Of a stretch of 64,000 nucleotides of DNA, positions 48,375 to 60,551 are shown piece after piece. Position 1 is the stretch's first letter. Each line of letters opens with the position of its first letter. The notes below the pieces were generated by a model. The model did not search any database, was not told the origin of the DNA, and saw nothing but the letters and a program-made list of their open reading frames with translations. This DNA comes from Stratiolaelaps scimitus (lineage: Eukaryota > Arthropoda > Arachnida > Mesostigmata > Laelapidae), in assembly GCA_019614645.1 (NCBI GenBank), contig JABWDB010000034.1:930001-994000 (forward strand). The letters run 5' to 3'. The translations under genes and the position numbers were made by a program.

Positions 48375-50663
48375 GTTAATTCCACGGTATTAGCCCGTTT
48401 CGCCCCGTGGTCTCAGCGTCTCTATTTCGAGGTAAGTGTGTGTCCTGGTGGGGCTGGCGCGCCTCCTCGCTTTTGCTAAAATTGTCTCCTTGAACCCGCG
48501 TAAGCTATACACGTTTAAAGCGAGTAAATCTGTGAATTATGTACATGGTGTCCGCCCATGGCGGGCGTCTGGCATGGGCATATTGTGGATATGATATGAC
48601 ATAACGATACATTGCACTCATCTTGCGACTCGTGACTCATACCGTCACCCCGGGTCCACCTCTGGGAGATTCGCAGCAGAGCGAGGCGATGTTTGTCATT
48701 CGTTCAGACATTCAGCCTGCCCCAGGCTTCACACGGCCTGTGAAGCTGATAACGTGTACTGTCCTGATACACTGGAAATAATGCCTGTAAACTGAGTCGT
48801 GCTTGCGGGTGATTACGCCGAATGCAGTTGGCAGCGTCATCGTATGGGGGCAGACGGTAATTTAATGGCTCCCTAGCTAGATGGAGAACATATTATACAC
48901 AGTCAACGAGGATAGCTCATAATAATAATAATAATAATAATAACGTGGAATACTTTTCCTGTAGAATTTGAATAAAGTATCAGTTTTGTTCAGCATTAGG
49001 GGCAATCAACTCAGAGCCACGTGGTCCAGAAGTACTATTCAAATCTAAAAGGGTTATTTATATAAACAATAGAATAATTCTAACAATATCACAGATTGAC
49101 TAGTTATTTCCATTCAAGAATCGTTGACCGCCCGGCGCGCATTTAAATGGTTGGACCGGTTGAGTTTTCACGATCGCCTCACGGTGAAGGGCAAAGCCCG
49201 CTCTGGAGGAAGTCGCCTCTAGCACACCTCAGGGAACTTAGGTTCGACTCGATGAAGTTGATCTTCGCCAAGACCGAAGATGAACTTCATCGAATCTTGA
49301 AGCTAGGTAATAGATCTATCAGTCTATTACATTAGACACACTGCCCCACGTACCCATAACTGTGACACGGATCGTCCAGCGATTCAATATCCAATGCTTA
49401 TTGCCAAATCAACAGTACGATGAACACGATGATTCCATTGGTATAGGTCGGTGAAATTCACAGCGGACATCTTGGGTAGAAGAACGCACGTCTAAGGGTT
49501 TCTCCGCCCGCCATCACGCTTGGAGAAATCGACCATCGAAAACAAAATAGAAAGACAAGATGCCAGCGGGCAATTGCAACATCGCGCTTTGCCATCACAC
49601 TGTCATGGTTACGTAGAATCTATATTAAGAGTCGTACACACAGACATAGATCTAGTATATATATATATATATATGTATGACCGACTTACTGACTATAAGA
49701 CTGACTTATATACTGATAGAGATACTGATATATACTGACTTATACACTGAATATAATTAATAATAATTTACTGAATTGAGGATATCAAATTGGACAACAT
49801 ATCCTGGCCGCTTGGGCAACATTTCTCCCTATGGATCATCAACTCTTTCAAGCTCCAAAGATGAAGTGTTCACCCCAGTTCCAGATTCCCCCAACCCTTA
49901 ACCCGCCCCATAAACGATATGTTCCTACAACAACAAAGGAAAATTTTAGCGTTTTCATTCGACGATTCGACGTAATCACGCCTCATCCTGGTCATTTGTC
50001 AAGGTTCGACATCGAACTCATACATAAATACTATAATTAAAAGCTTTACATAAACATTACTCCTCGGGAACGAGGTAGACACACAATCTGTCGAGAAAAG
50101 AACAACAACAACAGCAGCAGCAGCAGCGACTACATGAATAGCTAATTTACCCCTACGCTTATGGAAATGAGCAGTGGACCGTGTGATCGGTCACTTTCTC
50201 ACAGCATTCCGGCAAGAAAAAGGCAATCAATCATTCAGCTGGAGTATCGACACTTGTCCTGCGTTATTATTATTATGAAGTCGAGGGAGCAGCGAATCTT
50301 CTCAATCTGTTTCACGCTCAGCTTGCCAGCTACCCAAGGAGCCGTTCAGATTTAGCTCTCACCGTCGCTGGTGGCCGCCGCCGCCCGCAAACAACGGCAC
50401 AGCCGAACTCCGATACTGTTGCGACGCTACAGAGGCAACGACAACAATAAGAACACTAATCTTTGACAGCAGCAGCGGCAGAAGCGGTACCTATACAGGA
50501 CAAAGCATTCGAGCCGCTCTTCGCTACACGGATGACGGGGTGGCGGTAAGCGCTGAATTCCGCAGATTCCCCAAAGCTAACATTGAACAGAAACCGAACA
50601 ACAATTTATCTGTGGCGACAACGGCGGCGGCGGCGGAGACGGCCTCGCTGGTGAAATCGAAAC

Positions 50664-50704
<41 letters not shown>

Positions 50705-51344
50705 CGTGTGTGTGTGTGTGTTAATCAGAAATATCTGCTCCGAACGTTCGTCTGACAGATGGGTGCTTTCGGAGCGTTTTTTACGCCTCAGGTACTATTT
50801 ACTCGCTCGGGCGTCTACTATTCAAACGTACAATGTATGAGATTTCCACACTTGGGCGAGATCCGCTGAGGGACTAACTTCGCGTCTCGGGCACGCTGGA
50901 TCTCGACGGCGGAATCCTCCGCTGGAACGAACTACTCGCAGCGCATTGACGCTTGGCGCTTACGCAATTCGCATGTGATGACTGAGCCAATGTTGTTGCC
51001 AGCACCCGGAACAGGCGTATGCGGGGGACGAGGTCGGGCGTATGGGACTCAGTGAGGTGATGTCTACCAACGCGATTTTCTTTAACAGCAGACATGTGAG
51101 ATTTTTTTTTTATTATTTATAGCACGTCGATCATACAGCTAAGAAAAACATTGGTACCCCGTTGTTGGCAAGATGAGATCTTCCGTTCGATGTGAGATCT
51201 TCAGCTTGAGTTGAAGTTGAGCCTCACGCTCGCGTTTTATTCTGGCGCTATCGTAATGAAAACAAATGATAGCAGATATACAGAGGCGAAGAGTAACTAG
51301 ACAATACACGTACGTGAGCATCTACGTCCCTCGCAAAGTAAAGC
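47129..51344. other. Region without a recognised gene
   Basis: TA arrays at 48338-48371, 49657-49673 and 50665-50699 (the last running into (GT)n), (AAT)n at 48920-48943, a near-perfect hairpin at 49249-49293, and a degenerate ACTGA-type tandem tract at about 49675-49755. GGTTCGATTCCGC on the minus strand at 48062-48074 looks like a lone B box, possibly another eroded SINE. No supported coding exon. Confidence 0.4.
49249..49293. repeat. Short hairpin with near-perfect arms
   Basis: CGATGAAGTTGATCTTCG (49250-49267) pairs with CGAAGATGAACTTCATCG (49275-49292) with one mismatch in 18, around a seven-base loop. Confidence 0.85.
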
Positions 51345-51395
51345 TTTTTTGGTTTATTAAAGGAACTGCAATCTTTACAATCCTTAACAAGTTGT

Positions 51396-51464
<69 letters not shown>

Positions 51465-51558
51465 CCTCATCACGGAGCGGGACTCGGACGAACCTGCGGC
51501 CGCCGACTTTTTACAGCGGGAGACCACTTAGCCTGCCGTCGCGACCGCCACCGCGCTG
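51345..51558 (-). mobile_element. tRNA-derived SINE, copy 3, with internal (TA)n expansion
   Basis: The minus-strand head is GTCAGCGCGGTGGCGGTCGC. The B-box region is broken by a short insertion (GGTTCGTCCGAGTCC). The tail TGCAGTTCCTTTAATAAACC is followed by A-rich sequence. Between the tRNA-like part and the tail sits a 58-bp TA array (51400-51457) absent from copy 2, showing microsatellite growth inside the element. Confidence 0.8.
51400..51457. repeat. (TA)n microsatellite inside a SINE
   Basis: Perfect AT run of about 57 bp. Confidence 0.97.
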
Positions 51559-52923
51559 ACAATAATTACTATATAGGCAGTAATTCAGCGTAGCTATGAA
51601 GCTGACCTCAACTTGTTGAACAAGCATCATCTTCCTGGTATCGTTGCCCTTCGAACAGAGAAGGCATTGATCTCGATTGAGTGAGAATTACTTGACAATT
51701 TCTTGTTACGATATAAAATATGATCGGTAATTATTATCGTGTACGCTAAATGTATCCACGTCTACGATACATGCAGGTCAACAGTATTCAATGTCTGCAA
51801 AGTCGCTACGAAAACAATTATTATTGTTATTATTATTATTATTATTATATATCCTTGATCTAGTGAGTGATGATATGAATGAATTATCCCAATCAAGTCA
51901 TTCGTCGTCATTGATTTCCGATCACCAGCAGCTAATTGCGCATACACGCGCATAATCGTCGAGGGGAGACGGGGACGAGCTCATCGAAGCGAACAGCGAG
52001 AGACGCCATCATTGAATCAGCTAAATCTAGCCACCCGTTGTGTTTTTCGCCACATTAATTAATGCCGCTTACAATTATCTACATCTTTTGTCGAAAAGTT
52101 CTGTGCAGCCGTTCCGTCACACAAGAGCAGAGTTCCGCCGGTCGGCGGCAGCTGCAGCAGCACCAGCAGCAGCATAACACACTGCTTCCTCATAACATTA
52201 TATCGATTGTGATACGATCGTCGCAACAAAGGTTTCTCTCATGTCAATCGCTAAAAAACGCTGCTGTGAATTCGGGCTGTGTGAAGGTGGGGGAGGATCC
52301 AGACGAATAGGAATCATTGACGGGACGCAATGGCGCGATCATAACGCATCAACGATCATAATAATCATAATGACGATAATAATAATGATGACGATAATAA
52401 TAATAATAATAATCATAATAACAATTATTGTAATCTAGCAGATGTGATAGCTATCATCGTAGGAGTAGTCCGGGGCCAGCGCAGGAGTTGTAATATATTG
52501 ATGTATAATATTGAAGATGGAAACACTCAACTATGGCTAGGCGATTTTCCGAAGTGGTAACAGCAGCCGCCAACAACATTAGGCGCCGAGCTGCTGAGTA
52601 CGGTGCGCCGTCTCCGAAGGAAGCCTATGTACGTCTACTTGACTGCCCCCGTTGTATATTGTGTCGATCAGTGAACGCTTGTCAAGCCGCAATCAGCGGG
52701 CCGATATTGAACGAGTAATAATCATTATAATCATGTAATTAAGATGATAATGAGTGCTTCGGGCTTTAGATGTAAATTATGAGTTCAACGAGCGGAGTCA
52801 GCCCGTAGCGTTACATATCACAGTCGCTGTCGCAGTATAATGTCTTTATTATAATGTTGCTATATAAGAGATACTATTAGTAAAGAGCAACCGGCTATGA
52901 AGTAGTCGCCTCAGAAGCCATTG

Positions 52924-52955
<32 letters not shown>

Positions 52956-54035
52956 CCTATAGGCAGCACCACGAAATATATATATATAATATATGTATAT
53001 TATATATATTCCCATAAGCACAATGGGCTGATTCAGCGAAGGAGGCGCTAGAAGGAAGTCTTTTTCGCTTTGCAAAGGCAGAGAATTCGTCACTTTTACA
53101 AAAATCGCTAGAGCTCCATGTGAACGTCGTTCGTCCCTGGAGAGGGCACTAGGGAAAGCAAACGCCTATAATTCAACACCGGAAGAAATAGAAGATATTG
53201 CATCCATTCATCATTGGCAGCCTTCATCGGTAATAAATCAATGTCGATAATCACTAAGTAACTAATTACGAAGCGGCTTCGTTGACGCCATTGTCAGCCA
53301 ATGCATCAGTCAGTTGGTCTACGCAGAATTTGCGTTCTTGGGGCCCAACCGCAACAAAGAGATCTCACAACACAATATGATATATTGTCCAACATTATAC
53401 AGTGGCGAAAACGAGTGAAACGTGTTTGACTATATTTCTTGTACAAAGCTGTGTTAAATTAATGATGCCATAATGCTGTTGGATAAAGAAATTCATACCC
53501 GTTGAATACTTTTGCTTAACACTTGATCAGAGATAATAGGGATAGTTAGTATAAATCACCAAAGTTAATCAGTTCCGAATAAACAACAGCCCCAAAAACG
53601 TGTTCGTTTTAGTCAAATGTGACAGAAATCCTAGGCATAAATCAACGGGGTCCGTTGAAAAATGCTATGCCTCCTCGAATATAATACTACGAATTTAATT
53701 GAAAATTAAAATGGATCATATGGTGATACAACATCAACGTTGTAACGGTGCACGTTACGTGAGCCGCGCCATGTCACATTGTCTGAATCGACCTTTGTGA
53801 TGACACAGGTTGGTGTTTCATTAGCATAATTGTTGTTTTTGTTTTTGCTGTTGTTGTGAGACGACTTAGTTAAAGCCTCTCCTTTTGCTGTTCTACCACT
53901 TGCGTCATTCGCTCCCTTCGGGAAAATGGCTCTACCGAGCTAATAGAAACGGGATCCGTGCGGTGTTTTATCCATTCTTATTATGATTATTAGGTACACC
54001 AGCATAACGCTGTTACAGGCATTGAAGATAATACG
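51559..54035. other. Region without a recognised gene
   Basis: (ATT)n at 51821-51847, (CAG)n at 52152-52173, an (ATA/ATG)n tract at 52358-52430, TA runs at 52928-52957 and 52976-53009. A plus-strand frame at 52533-52718 (MARRFSEVVTAAANNIRRRA) has no recognised relatives. TACAGTGGCGAAAACGAG at 53398 resembles a single Tc1/mariner end, but no matching opposite end was found. Confidence 0.4.
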
Positions 54036-56460
54036 GTGTTCTCATCCAGGCACGGCAACGGGTCTAGCGGACTCGGGCCGACCGACAATCTGATTATCTT
54101 GCACCGGGTGAACGAGCGGGCGCACGATACGGCCGACCCGAACTATGAGAGTTCCGCTTTGCGATCTGTCGAGCTGACCGACCACCAATCTCGGCGTCCT
54201 TGTTTTGTCTCGTTCGTCTTCAAGCGAACGCATAGAATGAGACATCTATTAGAGATGGGGCAGTTGTTGCTCACTACTGCTAATCCATTATACCACTACG
54301 ATATGCTGCTTGCTGATTCGTGTCAGTCCGTCCAAAAGCCAAATAGAATGATCGGGCTATCGTAGATGGGAGACCAGCCAGGGTGATGCCTCTTGATCAT
54401 TGTACGATCGAGTCCTATCTGCCCTGACCAACAGACGCAATCCCATTAGCAGCGTAGTGAGACTCAGCGACAAAGGGTATGGTTTATGGGCCAATCAATG
54501 CTTGCCACTTGCTTGACAAAGGCTGACCGACTAACAGCCGCCAGGAACCTGCTCCGTATGCAAACGACGATTGGACAACGACTCTAATCATGTTATTATT
54601 AACTATTCCTTCTCGAAATTGATCGCGATCGACAAAATACATATATGACGGAGAGCTTACACATCGATCGTTTAATTAGCAATCAGCTAACATGTGAATG
54701 ATGTTGAACGTTAGCAGGGAGAGACAAGCGGTGATAGCCCGCATGACGACTACCAGTCCAGTCATAGCTCTTGGTGCGTACAAGGATGCTTTTTCCATTC
54801 AGGGGGCATATATGTACATATATATGTTACCTGATGCTAAGGAATAAAGAGTGACCCTGTTCTCGTCTATAATCGCCTAATAGCGATTATACCCAAACAA
54901 ACCCAGATAACCGTATCCGGTGTAGAACTGCGCATGCACCCAGGTCCCACCCTCACAACTAATCACAATTAGCAAGAAAGCAGAGCAGTCAGTCAAAACC
55001 TCTAGGACGACCTCCGATCATCTGATAAGATTATCAATTTAGGCCCACGATTCGACCGTTACCAGCCATGCTCACAGTGGGACTGCTGACGCCGTCGCAA
55101 CAGCCGCCGCTGTCAATTGCCGACGCGTAATCGCCAGTCGGATCAAGCATCCATCCATCGGGAAATTGTGACTTTCACCTTCCTCCAAGCCATTGTTGAC
55201 CCATCGCGGCTAATCCGCGGCGGTCGTTTTCGACTGAAAAAGCCTCAGTCACTGGGTAACCGTTGTGATGGAGCTGGCTTACATCGACCCTCATCTGAGC
55301 CGGGTCCCGCGTCAGCTTCCGTGGCGTGCTGGTTCATAGACGGCTTATTCAATGATGAACTGGCACCGCAGCTGATAGTGGAACTACTCGGAACAAGGCT
55401 CCGCACGCGATGGCAGATGATGCCACCTTGCACTTTGCACTACGTCCGCTTCCAGAGGTCTTGCCCTGTTCTACACCACCGAGGGTCTTGGCCTGCTACA
55501 GTTCTCTCCGTCTTCAAGCAGCCGATCGATGATGACGAAGCCTGAAGTGGCGAACAGATTTTTCCCATAAAGGCGGGCCACTTCGATTTGCGCTTGCACC
55601 GAAGGCGCAATGTGGTCGGCGGCGGCGGCGGTGGCCATTTGAGCTGAGACGGTCACGCAATCGTGCCGAGTTCTCGCGCCGCGATAAGTGCAACTGTGCC
55701 GCTTTGACGGGTCCGTAACGCCGATCACGTCAATTCGGATGACGTGTCCACATGATAGTTTACTCAGTGACGCTTCGTTGAGCGCATATGGTAAACGCAG
55801 AAAAAGGAAGATTTCTATTTAGGAATAGCACCCAGTGAACACTACCGACACTATAAATAGAGGTGATCTCGTCGAATTTTGCCGTAAGCTTACAATGAGT
55901 ATAGATCGTTCACTCTAGGTCAAATCTCGGTGGCTGGGCTAGACTAGCCAGCCACAAGGAGACGTTTGCTATTTCTATTCTACATATTGCGCCGGGATCC
56001 CAGGCCACCAGTCGCAAATATGCAAACAGGCCATATATATATATATATATATATATGTGCCACTGTGGCCTGTGGACGATTCGAGAGTATTTATTGTACT
56101 TGGTATTATGTCAGAAGTGTCGCCTTAGATCTAGTCTAGTCGGGGATTGCTGTCAGAAGGACAATTGCTGTCAACAAAAGGCCAGACGCCACACAGCCCG
56201 CCGGCACCGTTCGTCCATCACGGATTCACAATATCGAGAGCAGCTGTGCGCGTCTGGTGATCTATGTAGAGCCGTCGAGACGAGCGGCGATCGCCGTACC
56301 ACGAGGGGGTCTAGCTTAGGGCAGCGAAGACGTTAGCAAACAGCCGGGATCGGTGGAAAGCTCCCTCTCACCTAGCGTCGGCCAACTTGCACGCATGGCC
56401 TTTCAGACAGTGAAGATCTGAGGTCTAACCTAGCCCACGTCTAGACAGGTGCTGACTGCT

Positions 56461-56514
56461 AACCCCGACTAAAGTAAAGGTCATTGCAGAAGTGACCGCA
56501 CTTTAGTCGGGGTT
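56461..56514. repeat. Hairpin with about 20-bp arms
   Basis: AACCCCGACTAAAGT (56461-56475) is the exact reverse complement of ACTTTAGTCGGGGTT (56500-56514). The inner GGTCA/TGACC pair extends the stem past a small asymmetric bulge, with a nine-base loop. Confidence 0.9.
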
Positions 56515-58199
56515 ACACACTAGATCTTTCAATAGCAGAATATGGGGTATCGATCGTAAGATACTATAACCGGCACTCGTAAGCTTTGATAACAGCAACT
56601 GCGTCAACAAACCATTATAGCTTTATTTTGTGGCTGACCGTTTGAGCTCTGCGGGCTATTTCCCTGATAAAGAATCAAAGAGATAGTTTCGCCTTGCAAC
56701 GTTGTTTGTTAATTAGATTATATGCATCGAGTCCTGTTTAACTCAGGGTATACCTACGACGACACACACAGACCGAAGATATCTTTGCATCAAATGAGCT
56801 TAGCCGGCCCTAAGCTGTGAACACACAGCGCAAAGTAAATTCGTCACGCGAATGCCTAATACGAACGGCGTTCGCAACCACATTAGTATACTGCGTGTAC
56901 AAGAATTTTTCGACGTTTCAATACAACCAGAAGTGACAACGCGAAACAATTCCATCTGAAATATAATTAACGATAATACACCCTTCTCTATCAGGCAAAG
57001 CTAACCAATAGCTATATCCCATTATGAGCCATAGCTGAGAAGGTCTCTCAATCATCATCGGTATTGATCTTCTTCAGTTGATCTTCATTTCACCTTCTTC
57101 TCAGCTCGAGACATAAATTAGTTTAGTGACATTGTAACCAATGTCCTCGCGCATACACCTATGAGACACGAACGGCTCCATCGCAGGTTACCCGTTAATA
57201 CACTGTCACTGGCGCAAAATGTCGACCATTACTAACAACGGCCGATTACGTCCACGCTGTCAATTGTGCTTTCGCCCGCGTCGAACGATTGCCATCATCG
57301 ACAATTCGGTCATTCAGCCTTGTCGTTCGCGTGCGTACGCCATGGGCTGTCCGTGAGCGAGGCATTGGCGGGGCGTTCTGTGCGGTGCACGTTCTCGCAA
57401 GCGCTTGCGTTCGCGGCCTGTCAGCTCTTGTTGCTGTTGTTGTTGCCGGGGCTTTTGTTGTTATTGCTGCGGCTGCGACTGTTGTCATACAACTATCCCG
57501 GCATCGGCGTTCCCGTCGCGTGCTGATGTTGTACTAGCCGAAGTGTTTGCGCGGTCGCGGTCGATCGCGGTCCGGCCGCAGCACCCTGCCGGCAGCGGCG
57601 CATTCGTCGCCATAAGCCGCGCGACGCCTGTTTCGCCGCACGAGATGCGCCACACGAGGGCAGCGCCGCTTACTGGTTGACTTCTCCTGGGCGACTGGCT
57701 ACCTAGTACACAGGCGGGGGATTGTGCGCTTGGGGTGGGCGGCGGGGGTGGGGGGCACTGAGCCAGGCGCATTTACCATGATATTATATATAGTTACGGA
57801 CCGCATCTATTCGACAACACTGATCGTTGTCAGCTGGTCGTGCGCTAGCGAACGATTACAACAGCAGCAGCAGCAGCGACGGTAGTGGCAGTGCCCGTGG
57901 ACACTTTAGTCACTGTGTTGTCACTCTGCATTCATTTAACTGTTTCGACGGTCGACAACCGACGCCCGACCGCTGCTGCCGATTGCGATGTCCACCGCTA
58001 GCTATTCGATAGAAGATTATGTCTCTAGCACTTTCTCGTACAGGGTTTGTTTGTGTTGTGTGCTTGTGTGTGGCTGCGGTTTCTTCCTCGGGCAGAAGCC
58101 GCTGCTATGGCTGCTTTCAAGCCCTCGACAACTGCTCCTTCGATCAACTGACTACCGCGACTACGGCTGCTATTAGTGCCGATTGCCTCTGACGTCTCT

Positions 58200-58745
58200 T
58201 TAGCGCGAGTGGCTCGAAGCAATGAAGGTTGATGCGGGAGGGGGCCGACAGCCACTCGGCCGCCGAACAACCATGAACGATCGTAAGGGCTCTACACGAT
58301 CCGTCGTCGGCGCCGTCACTTGATTTCGGAGCGAGCTGGTAGCGTTGTAGGTAGCGTTGGACAGCGTGCGCCGATACAGCCGCAATAGCAGCCCCGGCAT
58401 TGATAGGAGAAACGCAGCGAAAAGGAGTTTGTGGCAAACTGCGGCAGTGGCCACAGGCAACTGGCTACTGATAGCCACTTCCGCCGAGCAAACATCAGAG
58501 GTCGCTTCTTCAACAACAAAGATCACCGCTTCGTGGCAAAGTTCCATTTCGATTTCTATTAGCGCGTCAAAGGTTACGTGGCACGCAGCAAAAGCGAAGC
58601 TGCCGTACACCAAAATCATACCAGCACGCACACGCCGCACGAACAATTCATTAAAGCCAGCATGTTGTTGCTGCTGTTGTTGTTGTTGGCCGATTGTTCG
58701 CATGCAGTATGAGCGGCACACGCGAATCATTGGCCGGATTTGCAT
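58200..58745 (-). other. Long unassigned open frame, 181 codons
   Basis: Begins MQIRPMIRVCRSYCMRTIGQ, continues with a poly-Gln run from (CTG)n on the plus strand, and includes hydrophobic stretches such as LLFAAFLLSMPGLLLRLYRR. It has an ATG and stop but no recognised domain. The opposite strand is also open for 133 codons, which points to composition rather than selection. Confidence 0.15.
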
Positions 58746-60513
58746 AGGTGCGACGTAGATGAGCGCCTTCGGGAGAGATAGATGGAGATATATATATGTA
58801 TATACATATATATGTATATATACATTTTGCTTACGCTACATCTCATCACCAAATGTCATTAGGCGTGTGCAAGTGGTGGGAAATTCAATCGGTGAACAGG
58901 GCTGCCGTAATTGTTGATCCTATATAGATAGTACAATAGATGAGCAATATCGATAACCAGCAAGGCAAGCAACACCGAAAGCGATTTGTCTATCTATCGA
59001 CACGAGGTCAGCTGTCAGAAGAAGAAGAACTTAATACATTCGCTCGCACTTGTTACCGAGACCCCGCTCAGGCACCACCATTTGATGGCCGTCAACACCG
59101 AGCGGCACCAGAGATACTCAAGAACGCTCTTACGCGAAACTTCGCCCCTTCTCCTGACATCTCGCAAACGATCAATCACCATGCCGTCAACTGCGGCTCC
59201 TCGATTGGGTCCACTTTGTGCCGCCGACCATCGCCTGTCCTTGTGCTCGTGTTTCCCGAGTGCAAAAACCCCACCCGTTTTCAACATCATCAACGATCAT
59301 TCGTTACACATTAATGCCCATTAACGGGCGACAGCGAAACAGCCAGCCCCAGCAGGGCGGCGGTCCAAGACCCAGCCACAACGAGCCGCCGCTGTCGACG
59401 CGACAAACGAATGATGATGGCGATGCCTATGGTTACGTCGCTACTGCTGCTGCTGCTGTTGAATATCTGGATCGTGTCACCTTGCCGAAATGAAAACAAT
59501 CAACAGGCGGCGTTGTCGCACCGACGAAGCAGACGGAACGAACGACCCGACGATCTGGGTCTGATAACTGGGTCAACGACCCAACAACAAGCGTCCGCTT
59601 CGTCCACCGCCGCTGCCGCAACATCTCGATCCCTCCACCTCCTCCTCGATCGGTTGCGAATACGTTGTACTCTCTCTCTCTCTCCCTGTCTATCTCTTCC
59701 CTCCGCAGACGCGGCGTAGTAGTAAGCAAGACTGTTTGCTTACCACAATCATTTGCTATGCTGACACGAGAACGCGCGGCGGCAGATACCCGCCACCCTG
59801 ACGTCCGGCGCTACTGTTATACCATAACAACAACAGCGGCCACCGCTCCGCTGGCGAAGTTTGCCGGCGTTACTGGACGAGAGGGGAGATTATATCACGG
59901 ACGGAGCTGCTGGCAGCAACAGCAGCAGCAGCTCTGGTATCGAGTCGCATATCGCGTCATGTCGTTTGAGTTGCCTGGTCATTATTGAATATATATATAT
60001 ATACATATATTCGTCGCGTATTGCGCGCTAGCGGGCGGGGGGGGGGCGCGCGCTGATGCTTTTGCATTCGAGCTCGGCCCGAACTGCGCCAAGCATCGGC
60101 GGAAAACCGGAGGCAGAACTCTTCGGCGCGAACCGCTGCGGCGGCTGCTTCGTCTCGCCTCTCTGGGACCATCTTGACGGTGACGTTTTTTTTTTGTTAG
60201 AACCGTTCGCCGTATCGACGGACCGACCCAGCGGAACGATTGATTATGCTTCTGTTTCTATTCTGTTTGGTTCAATTCGGTCCGGGAGTTCAGTTCGGGC
60301 GTTCGTGTTTTTGGACGAGTCGCAACGAGATGAACAGCTCGCCTGTGAGCGGGTTAGGTGGCGGCGGCGGCAGCGGCGGCGGCCACATCGGTCGGGTGAT
60401 CAGATTTTCGCCGCGGTAAGCGCCACTGAGCGAGAAGGCTGACGAAACAACGGCAGGTAGGCAAGTCGGCGAGCAGACGAATTGCGCTCGAGGCTAATTA
60501 AAAAACAAAGTCA

Positions 60514-60551
<38 letters not shown>

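Noticed and set aside
55471..55728. Minus frame with ARLYGKNLFATSGFVIIDRL, briefly considered as a prolyl-hydroxylase-like exon
   Set aside because: No iron-binding motif or neighbouring exon is found and the match is a few residues; too weak to annotate.
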